From: Salipaludibacillus sp. LMS25
Lineage (GTDB): Bacteria > Bacillota > Bacilli > Bacillales > Salisediminibacteriaceae
Direction of reading: 5' to 3'
Assembly: GCF_024362805.1 (NCBI RefSeq)
Contig: NZ_CP093299.1
Location: 3,256,001-3,320,000 of the forward strand
DNA: 64,000 nt
Below, piece by piece: positions 1 to 9,048 of the stretch. Below the pieces are notes generated by a model, which did not search any database, was not told the origin of the DNA, and worked only from the letters and a program-made list of their open reading frames with translations. The position numbers and the translations under genes were made by a program. How positions within the stretch are numbered: the first letter of the stretch is position 1; each line of letters starts with the position of its first letter.

Positions 1-300
1 ACATAAACTTATTGGTTATCCCCGTTACACGCTATTCCGATAATAAAGATCTCGTTATATCTATATCCAACAGCTCTCCAAAAAAGCATTAGTATGAACG
101 TTGATCAGCTCGAAAGCAGAAGTGAGACAAAATAAGTTAGTAGAATTTGATATTACTACAATTTAGTAGTTATTAGTGTGACATTACCTATAAAGGAATT
201 CATTATAATGTTCACAAAAAATTAACAAATATTTATAATGATTAGAAAAAAAGGCGTATAATGAAAGAGGTATTATAGTAACCAAGAGGAGAGGATGACT
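1..300. other. intergenic region upstream of the secreted hydrolase
   Basis: I see no gene here. The stretch is AT-rich. It holds a TATAAT hexamer at 257-262 and a purine-rich ribosome binding site (aagaggagagg, about 283-293) that serves a GTG at 301. No convincing -35 hexamer stands 17 bases upstream of the TATAAT, so the promoter assignment is tentative. Confidence 0.4.
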
Positions 301-365
301 GTGAAGGATTTTTATGGACGAATAGTTGCCTTGTTGTAGCGATAGTACTTATTATTGGAACACCA

Positions 366-1055
366 TTGCCAACTAATGTTTTTGCGGGTGAAAGTGAGGA
401 AACACTATCATTCTATTTAGAAGAATTAGTTAGATACCAGCCAGGTGTCACTTTAGAAGAAGTTAAACAAGCGGTAACCGAAACAGCAGAAGCATTAGAA
501 GAATCGGAATTAGAAGTAGCTAAAGAATCTTTAACAGAGTTGTTGGCCAATATTAAAGAAGATCAAACAGACAGTGGCGACTTGTTTACTCCGATGAGTG
601 GAAGCTCTGGTAAAAAGAAGTTAGACCCAGCAGTAAGAAAGGGAGATATTTTTTACACACCATCGGCAACATTAAATATCCAGCACGGCCATGTAGGAAT
701 CTATTATACGACAGAGAGAATTGTAGAATCAGTCCCTAAAGAAGGGGTTAGAAAGATTAAATTTAATAAAAGAGATGTGGAGAAAAATGCAGTGATGCAG
801 CGGGTTAAAACAACGAAAAAGAAAAGGAATGCAGCGGCGAATTGGGCAAACTCTCGTATAGGAGATAGCTATTCTTATAATTTTGCAACAAATCGAGAGA
901 CAAGTAAAAAGGGAGCGAAAAACTGCTCTAAGCTTGTTTGGAGTGCTTATAAATTAAAAGCAGGGATAGATATAGATAAAAACGGTGGAAAAGGTGTTTA
1001 TCCTAAAGATATAAGAGATAGTTCTCATACAGTGACGTATAAAACCATTAAGTAA
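366..1055 (+). CDS. secreted YiiX-type papain-like cysteine hydrolase, signal peptide frameshifted
   Basis: This looks like a permuted papain-like (YiiX / NlpC-P60 type) hydrolase that cuts amide bonds, probably in the cell envelope. Counting from TTG 366, a KGDIF motif lies near residue 92, HGHVGIYY at 107-114 and NCSKLVWSAY at 186-195; Cys187 and a His of the HGH motif are the likely catalytic pair. The natural start is probably GTG 301, which has a strong ribosome binding site, but that frame stops after 12 codons. A hydrophobic run ending in NVFAG lies in the other frame, so one base appears to be missing near 325-336 and export is probably lost unless this is a sequencing error. The next gene follows after 20 bases. 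The family call is moderate. Confidence 0.6.
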   Translation: MPTNVFAGESEETLSFYLEELVRYQPGVTLEEVKQAVTETAEALEESELEVAKESLTELLANIKEDQTDSGDLFTPMSGSSGKKKLDPAVRKGDIFYTPSATLNIQHGHVGIYYTTERIVESVPKEGVRKIKFNKRDVEKNAVMQRVKTTKKKRNAAANWANSRIGDSYSYNFATNRETSKKGAKNCSKLVWSAYKLKAGIDIDKNGGKGVYPKDIRDSSHTVTYKTIK

Positions 1056-1075
1056 TAAAGAGAGGAACATGATAA

Positions 1076-2179
1076 ATGAAAAAAAAGCATATTCTTCTCA
1101 TCTTTTTCATGGGAGTTTTTATTGTTATAGCGGTTGTTTTTAGCCTATTCGTTGGACGGAATGACTCAGTAGATGTGACGAATGCTAAAGGGTTTTTATA
1201 TTATTCTACCTCGGCTACTAATTTCGTAACGAAAGGGAGTTTATACGTTATTAATGACGAGAATGAAGTACAAAAACTAGTAAAAACGGACGGAATGGAT
1301 TTAGGTCAGGTTTATCAACAGGATGATATGTTTATCCTTAATGACGACAAGGCTACTTACTTCATTCATAACGATGAGATTGTAAAAGAAAAAAGAGCAG
1401 ACACAGAGCACACGGCTATCTTTTCATCTGTGATCGATGGGAAACGGGTGGAACTTTACAATCATGGTTATATTGATCAGGCAACACATGGCTCCCATCT
1501 CTATTGGGAGCATGATGGCGCCATGCAGTTTGCAGAGTTGCGTTATTTTATTAGTAAATCTGGTTCTGATGGGAAGTCCCTTTTTGTTATTGAAGAGGAT
1601 GATGAAGAAAACAATGAGATTATTTTGCGCCAAATAGCCTTAGATCAAACAATTGAGGATACGCCGCTTCTTGTACTAGCAGACGATGTAGACAATTATT
1701 TAATTATGACGGACATGTTAGCTAAAGACAATCAGCTCTATTATATCGTTAACATAGATTATGATTATGCTCTCGGGAAAGTTGATTTAAATACAATGGA
1801 ACAGTCAGAGACACCTTTTTTAGAAGTGAAAAATAATGGTGACATAGCTGAACATTTACCAAGCAAAAGTCATAGTGGTATTCACATGACAGATGATTTT
1901 ATTTATTTTTATGATGGAACAGGTGTGTTATATCAATTTAACCTAGAAGGCAACCTCCTTGAAACATTGTCCACCGTACCTGATTATCATGAATATAATG
2001 ATATATTTCCAGCATGGGATGACGAGACGTTATATATTTTCAAAAATGGGGACGATTCAACGATACAAAGCGTTAATTTACTGGACATGGCGCTGCAATC
2101 AGAAATAGAGATTGATACGAAGAACTTAAAGGTCAATGAACAGTTTTTGTTTGATTTTAAAATCATTAATGGTTTTTAG
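1076..2179 (+). CDS. membrane-anchored extracytoplasmic protein, 367 aa, copy 1
   Basis: I do not recognise a named family. The N-terminus is KKK followed by about 20 hydrophobic residues, a signal anchor with the rest outside. The remainder is rich in Asp, Glu and Tyr, with repeating 'YWEHDG', 'LYYIVNIDYD', 'IYFYDGTGVLYQFN' strands about 40-50 residues apart, as in a beta-propeller-like sensor domain. It is preceded by AGAGAGGAAC and lies 20 bases after the hydrolase gene, so the two are probably cotranscribed and the protein may act on or protect against that hydrolase (inference). It is nearly identical to the protein at 2931-4034. Confidence 0.7.
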   Translation: MKKKHILLIFFMGVFIVIAVVFSLFVGRNDSVDVTNAKGFLYYSTSATNFVTKGSLYVINDENEVQKLVKTDGMDLGQVYQQDDMFILNDDKATYFIHNDEIVKEKRADTEHTAIFSSVIDGKRVELYNHGYIDQATHGSHLYWEHDGAMQFAELRYFISKSGSDGKSLFVIEEDDEENNEIILRQIALDQTIEDTPLLVLADDVDNYLIMTDMLAKDNQLYYIVNIDYDYALGKVDLNTMEQSETPFLEVKNNGDIAEHLPSKSHSGIHMTDDFIYFYDGTGVLYQFNLEGNLLETLSTVPDYHEYNDIFPAWDDETLYIFKNGDDSTIQSVNLLDMALQSEIEIDTKNLKVNEQFLFDFKIINGF

Positions 2180-2263
2180 CACTTAACACTCGTTCATTAA
2201 GGTGGTCATGAATTAATAGCTGATTCATCCCCATGGCTCATTGTTGAATATGGTCACCACCCA

Positions 2264-2421
2264 TTTATCCCACTCTTAAGGGGCAGTAAAACCCCCACCT
2301 GAAAACTTAAGAAGATCGAAAAGTTTAGGTTGGGGATAAACTGCCCCTAAAGGTCCCATAAGTTAAACGAACAATCTGTGGGGATGAAGGAAAACTCCCA
2401 CTGTTTGAAGCTTAGCTTTAT
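2264..2421 (+). repeat. family-1 interspersed repeat, copy 1 (full length)
   Basis: Full-length copy of the 158-bp repeat that recurs through the window. It starts with TTTATCCCACTC and ends with GCTTAGCTTTAT. Hairpin 1 pairs CTTAAGGGGCAGT and CCCCCACCT with the matching arms AGGTGGGGG and ACTGCCCC. Hairpin 2 is built on CAATCAGTGGG / CCCACTGATTG, here with a few changes. It sits between the two units of the tandem gene duplication. Confidence 0.9.
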
Positions 2422-2515
2422 TGTCAATTTCTTTTGTTCGTAAATACAAGACTTTTAGAAGAGCGTTCTCTTTGGGAATGCGCCTTTTTTAGTAACTTTT
2501 CTAAAACTGGAATGG

Positions 2516-2910
2516 ATACACTTTAGAAGAAGTTAAACAAGCGGTAACCGAAACAGCAGAAGCATCGGAATTAGAAGTAGCTAAAGAATCTTTAACAGAG
2601 TTGTTAGCCAATATTAAAGAAGAACAAACAGACAGTACCGACTTGTTTACTCCGATGAGTGGAAGCTTTGGTAATAAGAAGCTGACTCCAGCATTAAGAA
2701 AGGGAGATATTTTTACATATCATCGGTAACATTAAATATCCAGTACGGCGAGAGACAAGTAAAAAGGGAGCGAAAAACTGCTCTAAGCTTGTTTGGAGTG
2801 CTTATAAATTAAAAGCAGGGATAGACATTGATAATAACGGTGGAAAAGGTGTTTATCCTAAAGATATAAGAGATAGTTCTCATACAGTGACGTATAAAAC
2901 CATTAAGTAA
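2516..2910 (+). pseudogene. broken second copy of the YiiX-type hydrolase
   Basis: This copies the hydrolase at 366-1055 from its codon ~29 onward but has lost the 5' end, a short run of codons (LEESE), at least one base after GATATTTTT, and about 200 bases spanning the HGH motif. The 3' part with NCSKLVWSAY and the stop codon is kept. It cannot make an active enzyme. It is the upstream half of a tandem duplication that also carries the intact gene at 2931-4034. Confidence 0.85.
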
Positions 2911-2930
2911 TAAAGAGAGGAACATGATAA

Positions 2931-4034
2931 ATGAAAAAAAAGCATATTCTTCTCATCTTTTTCATGGGAGTTTTTATTGTTATAGCGGTTGTTTTTAGCC
3001 TATTCGTTGGACGGAATGACTCAGTAGATGTGGCGAATGCTAAAGGGTTTTTATATTATTCTACCTCGGCTACTAATTTCGTAACGAGAGGGAGTTTATA
3101 CGTTATTAATGACGAGAATGAAGTACAAAAACTAGTAAAAACGGACGGAATGGATTTAGGTCAGATTTATCAACAGGATCATATGTTTATCCTTAATGAC
3201 AACAAGGCTACTTACTTCATTCATAACGATGAGATTGTAAAAGAAAAAAGAGCAGACACAGAGCACACGGCTATCTTTTCATCTGTGATCGATGGGAAAC
3301 GGGTGGAACTTTACAATCATGGTTATATTGATCAGGCAACATATGGCTCCCATCTCTATTGGGAGCATGATGGCGCCATGCAGTTTGCAGAGTTGCGTTA
3401 TTTTATTAGTACAGCTGGTTCTGATGGGAAGTCCCTTTTTGTTATTGAAGAGGATGATGAAGAAAACAATGAGATTATTTTACGCCAAATAGCCTTAGAT
3501 CAAACAATTGAGGATACGCCGCTTCTTGTACTAGCAGACGATGTAGACAATTATTTAATTATGACGGACATGTTAGCTAAAAACAATCAGCTCTATTATA
3601 TCGTTAACATAGATTATGATTATGCTCTCGGGAAAGTTGATTTAAATACAATGGAACAGTCAGAGACACCCTTTTTAGAAGTGAAAAATAATGGTGACAT
3701 AGCTGAACATTTACCAAGCAAAGGCCATAGCGGTATTCACATGACAGATGATTTTATTTATTTTTATGATGGAACAGGGGTGTTATATCAATTTAACCTA
3801 GAAGGCACCCTCCTTGAAACGTTGTCCACCGTACCTGATTATCATGAATATAATGATATATTTCCAGCATGGGATGACGAGACGTTATATATTTTCAAAA
3901 ATGGGGACGATTCAACGATACAAAGCGTTAATTTACTGGACATGGCGCTGCAATCAGAAATAGAGATTGATACGAAGAACTTAAAGGTCAATGAACAGTT
4001 TTTGTTTGATTTTAAAATCATTAATGGTTTTTAA
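2931..4034 (+). CDS. membrane-anchored extracytoplasmic protein, 367 aa, copy 2
   Basis: Same length and architecture as the protein at 1076-2179 (signal anchor plus acidic strand-repeat domain); only about a dozen residues differ, so the duplication is recent. The reading frame is intact although its partner hydrolase upstream is broken. Both copies keep the same ribosome binding site and the same 20-base gap to the preceding stop codon. An intact partner next to a dead hydrolase fits a protective or sensing role that does not need the second enzyme copy, but the function is unknown. Confidence 0.7.
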   Translation: MKKKHILLIFFMGVFIVIAVVFSLFVGRNDSVDVANAKGFLYYSTSATNFVTRGSLYVINDENEVQKLVKTDGMDLGQIYQQDHMFILNDNKATYFIHNDEIVKEKRADTEHTAIFSSVIDGKRVELYNHGYIDQATYGSHLYWEHDGAMQFAELRYFISTAGSDGKSLFVIEEDDEENNEIILRQIALDQTIEDTPLLVLADDVDNYLIMTDMLAKNNQLYYIVNIDYDYALGKVDLNTMEQSETPFLEVKNNGDIAEHLPSKGHSGIHMTDDFIYFYDGTGVLYQFNLEGTLLETLSTVPDYHEYNDIFPAWDDETLYIFKNGDDSTIQSVNLLDMALQSEIEIDTKNLKVNEQFLFDFKIINGF

Positions 4035-4403
4035 CACATTTGGTTCGTGAATTTAAAACGTTATTTAAAAGAATACCAACTTAGCTTTATTTGTGATAAC
4101 GAGTTAGATGTCCGATTAAAGTTCACCCTCAAAATTGCTATGCAAATTATCAAGATAAATGGTTTAAATTAGTTCATCCCCACAATCGTCAAATAAATCA
4201 TTAATGTTCAGTATAGCACTGAAAAGTAAGGACCAAATAGGTTTCGTGTCTTATCTGGCCATGTGAACGTTTACGAAGGAGACAATGATAAGAGAGCCAC
4301 ATTTTAAGTGTGTGTGGTCAAAAAAATACACCAAAATTTTCCTTGCGGAATGGCTAGCCTTGTGAGAGACTAATTAAAACAACTAGCAGGAGGAGGGGCC
4401 TTA
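4035..4403. other. gene-free region with possible coding debris
   Basis: I see no intact gene. One frame around 4120-4198 reads as a short protein tail ending in PHNRQINH and a stop, with no start codon, so it may be the remnant of an older gene. An AACTTAGCTTTAT string near 4078-4090 resembles the 3' tip of the family-1 repeat. A strong AGGAGGAGGGG ribosome-binding sequence lies at 4388-4398 before GTG 4406, an alternative start for the next gene. Confidence 0.35.
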
Positions 4404-4471
4404 GTGTGCATCAAGCTAACGGTCGCCTTGCTGATTGTTTTCAGATCATTTGGACTAATGAGGTGAACAAC

Positions 4472-5032
4472 ATGGATATTCAACATATTGAAGCATCCCA
4501 CCAACACTTTTTGACCAAAATGAAACAGGAAGACCCCAATTTTTTTACAAAACTTTGGGAAGGGCAGGAACCTTCTTTTTTTGTTCTGTCTTGCTGTGAT
4601 TCTCGAACCTGTCCATCTACCATTACAGGTATGCCATTAGGGACGATGTTTACTCATCGAAATATTGCCAATCAAGTTGTGGAAGAAGATGACAGTTTTC
4701 GGGCCAGCCTTCATTTTGCTCTCGATGTTTTGAAGGTGGATTATCTTTTAATTATTGGTCACACAAACTGTGGGGGCATCCTGGCTGCAAGTACTGGAGT
4801 GCGTCACGAAGCGATGAATAACTGGCTCGATCACGTGAAAAAAAGCATCGATAGCTTTGATAAAACGACTCTTTCTCCAACAGCACAGGAGCTGGAAAGA
4901 CATAATGTCCAACAGCAAATTACTGGTTTGAAAAATCATCCTGTTTACCAAAAAGTAGGGCGAGGAATTCCGGTAGTAGGCATGTTATTTCATTTAGAAT
5001 CAGGCGAACTAGAATGGATTAATAATAATTAA
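4472..5032 (+). CDS. beta-class carbonic anhydrase
   Basis: It interconverts CO2 and bicarbonate in the cytoplasm. Zinc ligands of the beta class are visible: Cys41 and Asp43 with Arg45 (C-x-D-x-R in LSCCDSRT), then His97 and Cys100 in GHTNCGG. At 186 residues it is slightly short for the family and lacks the C-terminal extension of E. coli Can, which it resembles at the start (EDPNFFTKL). I chose ATG 4472, preceded by GAGGTGA, because family homology begins there; GTG 4406, after a stronger AGGAGGAGGGG, would add 22 residues of no known match. It stands alone and converges on mreBH. Confidence 0.88.
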   Translation: MDIQHIEASHQHFLTKMKQEDPNFFTKLWEGQEPSFFVLSCCDSRTCPSTITGMPLGTMFTHRNIANQVVEEDDSFRASLHFALDVLKVDYLLIIGHTNCGGILAASTGVRHEAMNNWLDHVKKSIDSFDKTTLSPTAQELERHNVQQQITGLKNHPVYQKVGRGIPVVGMLFHLESGELEWINNN

Positions 5033-5046
5033 ATGATAAAAGTGGA

Positions 5047-5086
5047 CAGGACACTCCCATAAGTGACTACTTATGGGAGTGTCCTG
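5047..5086. terminator. bidirectional terminator-like stem-loop
   Basis: An 18-bp perfect stem (CAGGACACTCCCATAAGT with a GACT loop) lies 14 bases after the carbonic anhydrase stop and before the end of the convergent mreBH-like gene. The U-tract is poor on the plus strand, so termination may rely on stem strength. The core ACTCCCATAA recurs in the stem at 35789-35820. Confidence 0.7.
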
Positions 5087-5249
5087 TGTTAGTTGTTAGG
5101 CAATTTTACGAATAATGAAGGGTATAAAAATATCACGATTGTGTCGTTTAATAAAAAAGTGTCACCATGACTGCGTTCATGATGACGTGACGCTGGCGAA
5201 GTTAACCTAATCGGCGTCACAGATTTAGAGGAAGTGACATACGGCCATG

Positions 5250-6260
5250 TTAACGCTGTTTTAATGTTTGGATGCGCTTCATCATGACTAAGGAACGTCC
5301 TGTTCCAATGGCGACCGATTCTAACGGACTTGGTGCGATATGGACCGGCACGACAATTTCATTGGACAACCACTCTTCCATGCCATTTAATAAGGCGCCA
5401 CCCCCTGTTAATATAACGCCGCGATCCACAATATCCCCACTTAATTCAGGTGGACTGTCTTCTAACGTTGCTCTAATCGTTTCTAAAACGGATAAGAGTG
5501 ATTCTTTAAGCGCTTCTTGTATTTCATATGAGGAGATATCGATCGTTTTCGGAAGGCCGCTTACTAGGTCTCGTCCCCGAATAGCCATCATACGTTCTTC
5601 GTGATCAACAAGGGCAAACCCAATCTCCATTTTAATATTTTCCGCAGTTCTAGGTCCGATCATCAAATTGTATTTTTTTCGAACGAATTGCACGATATCA
5701 TCATCAAGCTGATCGCCTCCTGTTCTAATGGAGTGGCAGGAGACAACGCCGCCAAAGGAGATGATGGCAACTTCAGTCGTACCACCGCCGATATCCACGA
5801 CCACGTTTGCGATCGGCTCTTCTACAGGGAGATCAGCGCCTATTGCAGCAGCAAGAGGTTCTTCAATTAGTTGCACATCTTTAGCACCACAATGTTTAAC
5901 AGCATCTGAAATCGCTCTTCTTTCAACTGAGGTGGACCCTGATGGTGTACAAACGACCACGTTAGGTTTACGGAGTGGTGTTCCTAGTTTTTTGGACACT
6001 TTTTTCATAATGTGCTTAAGCATATCTGTTGTCACTTGATAGTCAGCAATGACGCCATCTTTTAATGGACGAATAGCGACGATGTTTTCCGGTGTTTTCC
6101 CTACCATCCGTTTCGCTTCTTCTCCTACAGCAAGAACCGCGTTCGTATGTAAGTCAATCGCTACGACGGACGGCTCGTTAATAATCATTCCTTTATTTTT
6201 TGTATAAACAAGTAAATTGGCAGTTCCTAAGTCAATGCCGATTTGCGTTTGTGAAAACAT
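5250..6260 (-). CDS. mreBH: MreB-family actin-like cell-shape protein (MreBH-like)
   Basis: This is a bacterial actin homologue that polymerises at the membrane and guides peptidoglycan synthesis. Near the N-terminus IGIDLGTAN is the phosphate-1 loop, [14 protein letters not shown] is phosphate-2 and [11 protein letters not shown] is the adenosine-binding segment. At 336 residues it matches MreB, Mbl and MreBH; the isolated position without mreC or mreD points to Mbl or MreBH rather than MreB. I start it at ATG 6260 because GGAGGA lies 7 bases upstream; an upstream in-frame start would place that sequence inside the gene. The choice of paralogue is less certain than the family. Confidence 0.85.
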   Translation of the reverse strand: MFSQTQIGIDLGTANLLVYTKNKGMIINEPSVVAIDLHTNAVLAVGEEAKRMVGKTPENIVAIRPLKDGVIADYQVTTDMLKHIMKKVSKKLGTPLRKPNVVVCTPSGSTSVERRAISDAVKHCGAKDVQLIEEPLAAAIGADLPVEEPIANVVVDIGGGTTEVAIISFGGVVSCHSIRTGGDQLDDDIVQFVRKKYNLMIGPRTAENIKMEIGFALVDHEERMMAIRGRDLVSGLPKTIDISSYEIQEALKESLLSVLETIRATLEDSPPELSGDIVDRGVILTGGGALLNGMEEWLSNEIVVPVHIAPSPLESVAIGTGRSLVMMKRIQTLKQR

Positions 6261-6477
6261 CCTACATTCCTCCAATATCACTTTTAGTGTCACTACATAA
6301 TCATTCTTCTTAAAGGGTCATTTTATTGGGGTCTTTAGTAAGATAAATGTTGAAAATGTCTGGAACTAGAGGTGATTTCCCGGGAAATATAACAATCATC
6401 TGTGAATATTGTCATATAATTGTTAGGCAGGAAAGTTTCACAGCGGAGATTTTTTGTTTATACTTTTATAAAGTTAC

Positions 6478-6615
6478 TTTATCACAGATAATCGTTCTTA
6501 AAACCCTCGTCTCAAAATAGAGAGGAGAGGTAACGAACGCTCATGTCCTGATTCACTCAACTACCAATCAGTGGGGGAAGTACGAAAACTCCCACTGATT
6601 GAAGGTTCGTTTTAT
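6478..6615 (+). repeat. family-2 interspersed repeat, copy A
   Basis: It starts TTTATCACAGATAATCG, carries a CTCAAAATAGAGAGG segment and CCTGATTCACTCAACTACCAATC, and ends with the hairpin CAATCAGTGGG / CCCACTGATTG and a terminal TTTAT. The 3' hairpin and end match family 1; the 5' half does not. It ends 28 bases before the acyl-CoA dehydrogenase start, so it forms that gene's untranslated leader or promoter-proximal DNA. Confidence 0.85.
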
Positions 6616-6642
6616 CGTGGACGTACAAGGAGAGACTTTATC

Positions 6643-7806
6643 ATGACAACTAAAACGACTGAGAAATTGTTAAAGACAGAAAGACAGCGTACTTTTCATC
6701 AATTGGCCTCACAGGTGAGCGGCCCATTTAAGCAAAGAGCGATTAAAAATGATCGAGAAGCCCGTTTCCCGTTTGACAATATGAACGAGCTAAAGGAAGC
6801 GGGATTCACGACGTTAACTGTTCCGGCTAAATGGGGTGGGAAGGAAGCCTCACTCTATGAATTGTTGATTGTACAAGAAACTATAGCACAAGGTGACGGT
6901 CCAACAGCTCTCTCATTAGGCTGGCATAACGGGCTAATGATGCAGTTAAGACAGACGGGGAAATGGGAAGAAACGATGTTTGAAACTATTTGTCGAGAAG
7001 CTGTGAACGACCAAATCCTTATTAATACAGCAGCTTCAGAAAAAGCGACGGGAAGTCCAGCACGTGGAGGGATGCCTAAGACAACAGCCACGAAGTCAGC
7101 AGAAGGTTGGCGTATAAAAGGGACTAAAACGTTTACCTCTCTCGCGCCTGCTTTAGATTATTTTATTGTCACTGCTACGATCAAGGGAGAAGACCGAGTC
7201 GGTGACTTTTTAATTCCGGCGCAAACAGCCGGAGTAGACATTGAAGAAACATGGGAAACATTAGGTATGAGAAGTACCCGTAGTGATGATCTTCATTTAA
7301 ATAATGTGTTAGTGAATCATCAGGCGCTCGTAGCGGTGAAAGATGCAGGACATGGGAAAAGTCCTCAAGGGTGGCTGCTTCATATTCCAGCCTGCTATTT
7401 AGGGATTGCTCAAGCGGCAAGGGATGAAGCGGTGGCTTTCGCTAAGTCGTATCAACCTAACAGCTTATCGCACCCCATAAGTGACGTGCCAGAAGTTCGC
7501 CGCAAAGTGGCGGAAATGGACCTTGAACTCATGAGTGCGAGACATTTTATGTATCATATAGCCGAAGTGTGGGATAACATGCCGGAGTATCGACAGGACC
7601 TTGGAGAGGAATTAGCAGCCGTTAAAACGATCGCTACTAATGCGGCTGTTAAAGTAGTCGATCTAAGCATGAGGATAGCAGGCGGGTACAGCTTACATAA
7701 AGCACATCATTTTGAGCGTTATTACCGTGATGTGAGGGCAGGCTTGCATAATCCACCGTCAGATGATTTAACAACGGCAGCACTTGCTAAAAGGGCTTTA
7801 GACTAA
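6643..7806 (+). CDS. acyl-CoA dehydrogenase family flavoprotein
   Basis: This FAD-dependent enzyme oxidises the alpha-beta bond of acyl-CoAs or a related substrate. At 387 residues it has the family's usual size. The N-terminal helical domain, the mid-region NTAASEKATGSPARGG and GWRIKGTKTFTSLAP (flavin-domain core), and the C-terminal helix bundle with RIAGGYSLHKAHHFERYYRDVRA are visible. Start ATG 6643 has AAGGAGAG 10 bases upstream; an upstream in-frame start would be encoded by the family-2 repeat and is rejected. The next gene follows after 29 bases in the same direction, so they may form an operon. The substrate cannot be told from sequence. Confidence 0.85.
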   Translation: MTTKTTEKLLKTERQRTFHQLASQVSGPFKQRAIKNDREARFPFDNMNELKEAGFTTLTVPAKWGGKEASLYELLIVQETIAQGDGPTALSLGWHNGLMMQLRQTGKWEETMFETICREAVNDQILINTAASEKATGSPARGGMPKTTATKSAEGWRIKGTKTFTSLAPALDYFIVTATIKGEDRVGDFLIPAQTAGVDIEETWETLGMRSTRSDDLHLNNVLVNHQALVAVKDAGHGKSPQGWLLHIPACYLGIAQAARDEAVAFAKSYQPNSLSHPISDVPEVRRKVAEMDLELMSARHFMYHIAEVWDNMPEYRQDLGEELAAVKTIATNAAVKVVDLSMRIAGGYSLHKAHHFERYYRDVRAGLHNPPSDDLTTAALAKRALD

Positions 7807-7835
7807 TTCATATCCTATAAAAGGAGGCGGTAAGG

Positions 7836-8477
7836 ATGGTAAAAGAAGGGCTAAACATTTTGGCATTAAATATCGGAAAACCAAAGATGCTCACGGGTTT
7901 AGGTCAATCAGTCCTATCAGGAATTGTGAAACGCCCAGTGGACGAGGTAATTTTTCTGGCTAGAGAACAATTATCAGGAGACGGACAGGCGGATTTAGTT
8001 AACCATGGAGGACCAGATAAGGCTGTTTGTGTGTATTCGCACGACCATTACCCTTATTGGGAGCAATACGTTGATAACACCCTTCCTTTCGGTGCTTTTG
8101 GAGAAAACCTTACGCTTGCTGGGGGAATTGAAAAGGAGATGAACATCGGGGACACCTTTAAGTGGGGGGAGGCAACAGTTCAAGTGTCGCAACCACGTAT
8201 GCCATGCCATAAGCTTGCTAAAAAATTTCAAATGCGTGATCTGCCAAAACGCGTCATAGAAACAGGCTTTACAGGTTTTTACTTACGGGTTCTTAAAGAA
8301 GGAACAGTGTCAGTGAAAGCCCCCCTGGTTTTTCAAGAAAGGCATACGACCTTTTCTATAGCCACGGTAAATGATGTTTACTATAAACGCTGTAAAGATA
8401 AGGCGATTATTAATCAAGTTGCAGAAGAACCTTATTTAGCAGCGTCGTGGCGAAAAATGCTCACTAAAAATAAGTAA
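7836..8477 (+). CDS. MOSC domain protein, YiiM-like
   Basis: MOSC proteins carry molybdenum cofactor or pyridoxal-type sulfur carriers; YiiM-type members reduce N-hydroxylated compounds. At 213 residues the length fits YiiM. The motifs DLVNHGGPDKAVCVYSHDHY, FGENLTLAG and QPRMPCHKLAKKF are the MOSC signature, with the last Cys as the probable cofactor ligand. AAGGAGG lies 8 bases before the ATG. It sits 29 bases after the acyl-CoA dehydrogenase and is followed by a terminator, so the pair is likely one transcript. Confidence 0.87.
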   Translation: MVKEGLNILALNIGKPKMLTGLGQSVLSGIVKRPVDEVIFLAREQLSGDGQADLVNHGGPDKAVCVYSHDHYPYWEQYVDNTLPFGAFGENLTLAGGIEKEMNIGDTFKWGEATVQVSQPRMPCHKLAKKFQMRDLPKRVIETGFTGFYLRVLKEGTVSVKAPLVFQERHTTFSIATVNDVYYKRCKDKAIINQVAEEPYLAASWRKMLTKNK

Positions 8478-8488
8478 TAAGACACATC

Positions 8489-8525
8489 ACACCTTGTTAG
8501 GAATCCACTATTAAGGTGTTTTTTG
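8489..8525 (+). terminator. Rho-independent terminator after the MOSC gene
   Basis: ACACCTT pairs with AAGGTGT across a 17-base loop and is followed by TTTTTTG. It lies 11 bases after the stop codon. Confidence 0.75.
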
Positions 8526-8582
8526 TTGTCTTTGATGATCAGCTACTATACCCCTTGTTTTAAGGGTTATAGTTCCCACCTG

Positions 8583-8625
8583 ATTTCTCGATACTCAGCT
8601 TGCTGAAACGAGTTCTCTGTTTCAT
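8583..8625 (+). repeat. family-3 repeat fragment
   Basis: GATTTCTCGATACTCAGC-TTGCTGAAACGAGTTCTC matches the family-3 core seen near 15710, 22290, 44430 and 45900. It directly precedes a shortened family-1 copy. Confidence 0.6.
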
Positions 8626-8630
8626 AAAAG

Positions 8631-8738
8631 TTTATTCCACTCTTAAGGGGCAGTAAAACCTCCACCTCAAACTTAAGAAGATCGGAACGTTTAGGTGGGG
8701 GATGAAGGAAACCTCCACTGATTGAAGCTTAGCTTTAT
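8631..8738 (+). repeat. family-1 repeat, internally deleted copy
   Basis: Both ends are present but about 50 bases are missing between the GTGGGG of hairpin 1 and the GTGGGGGATGAAGG of hairpin 2. The element contains the same GTGGGGGAT string twice, and the deletion joins them, so it probably arose by recombination or slippage between short direct repeats. Confidence 0.85.
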
Positions 8739-8966
8739 ATGAGGCCGCAACTTAAGTCTCTATCTTATCCGTTCAAGATGTCGAAATATTTAAAAAGGAA
8801 TCGCTCACGAAGCGTCGAATGTAGTAACAGTGAGACCATTAACGACAGACAATCCCTCGGGAGAGGGGCTGTCTGTATGGGAACGTCCATCTATTAGTCG
8901 TTTGTCACAGGTGTATTTTGTATGATGAAAGTGGTTCTAGTGTGAAGGAGATGTGAATGTATTAAC
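8739..8966. other. intergenic DNA with a hairpin
   Basis: I see no gene. A hairpin at 8845-8876 pairs ACAGACA with TGTCTGT and CCCTC with GAGGG around a GGGA loop. It has no T-tract, so it is more likely repeat debris (it carries the CCCTCGGGA string common in family-4 sequences) than a terminator. Confidence 0.45.
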
Positions 8967-9021
8967 TTTATCCCACTCTTAAGGGGCAGTAAAACCCCCA
9001 CTGATTGAAGCTTAGCTTTAT
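8967..9021 (+). repeat. family-1 repeat, minimal 55-bp derivative
   Basis: Only the outer ends remain: TTTATCCCACTCTTAAGGGG through AAAACCCCCAC, joined to CTGATTGAAGCTTAGCTTTAT. The junction lies at CCCAC, which occurs in both the hairpin-1 arm and the hairpin-2 arm of the full element. It ends 27 bases before the ATG of the MazG-like gene. Confidence 0.85.
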
Positions 9022-9048
9022 TAATTTGAGATACAGGAGGGATACGTG

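Noticed and set aside
2264..2421. Family-1 repeat as a Rho-independent terminator or riboswitch
   Set aside because: Hairpins lack a following U-tract, orientation relative to genes is mixed, and copies lie both before and after genes.
6571..6642. Upstream extension of the acyl-CoA dehydrogenase
   Set aside because: It would be encoded by the family-2 repeat; ATG 6643 has its own AAGGAGAG.
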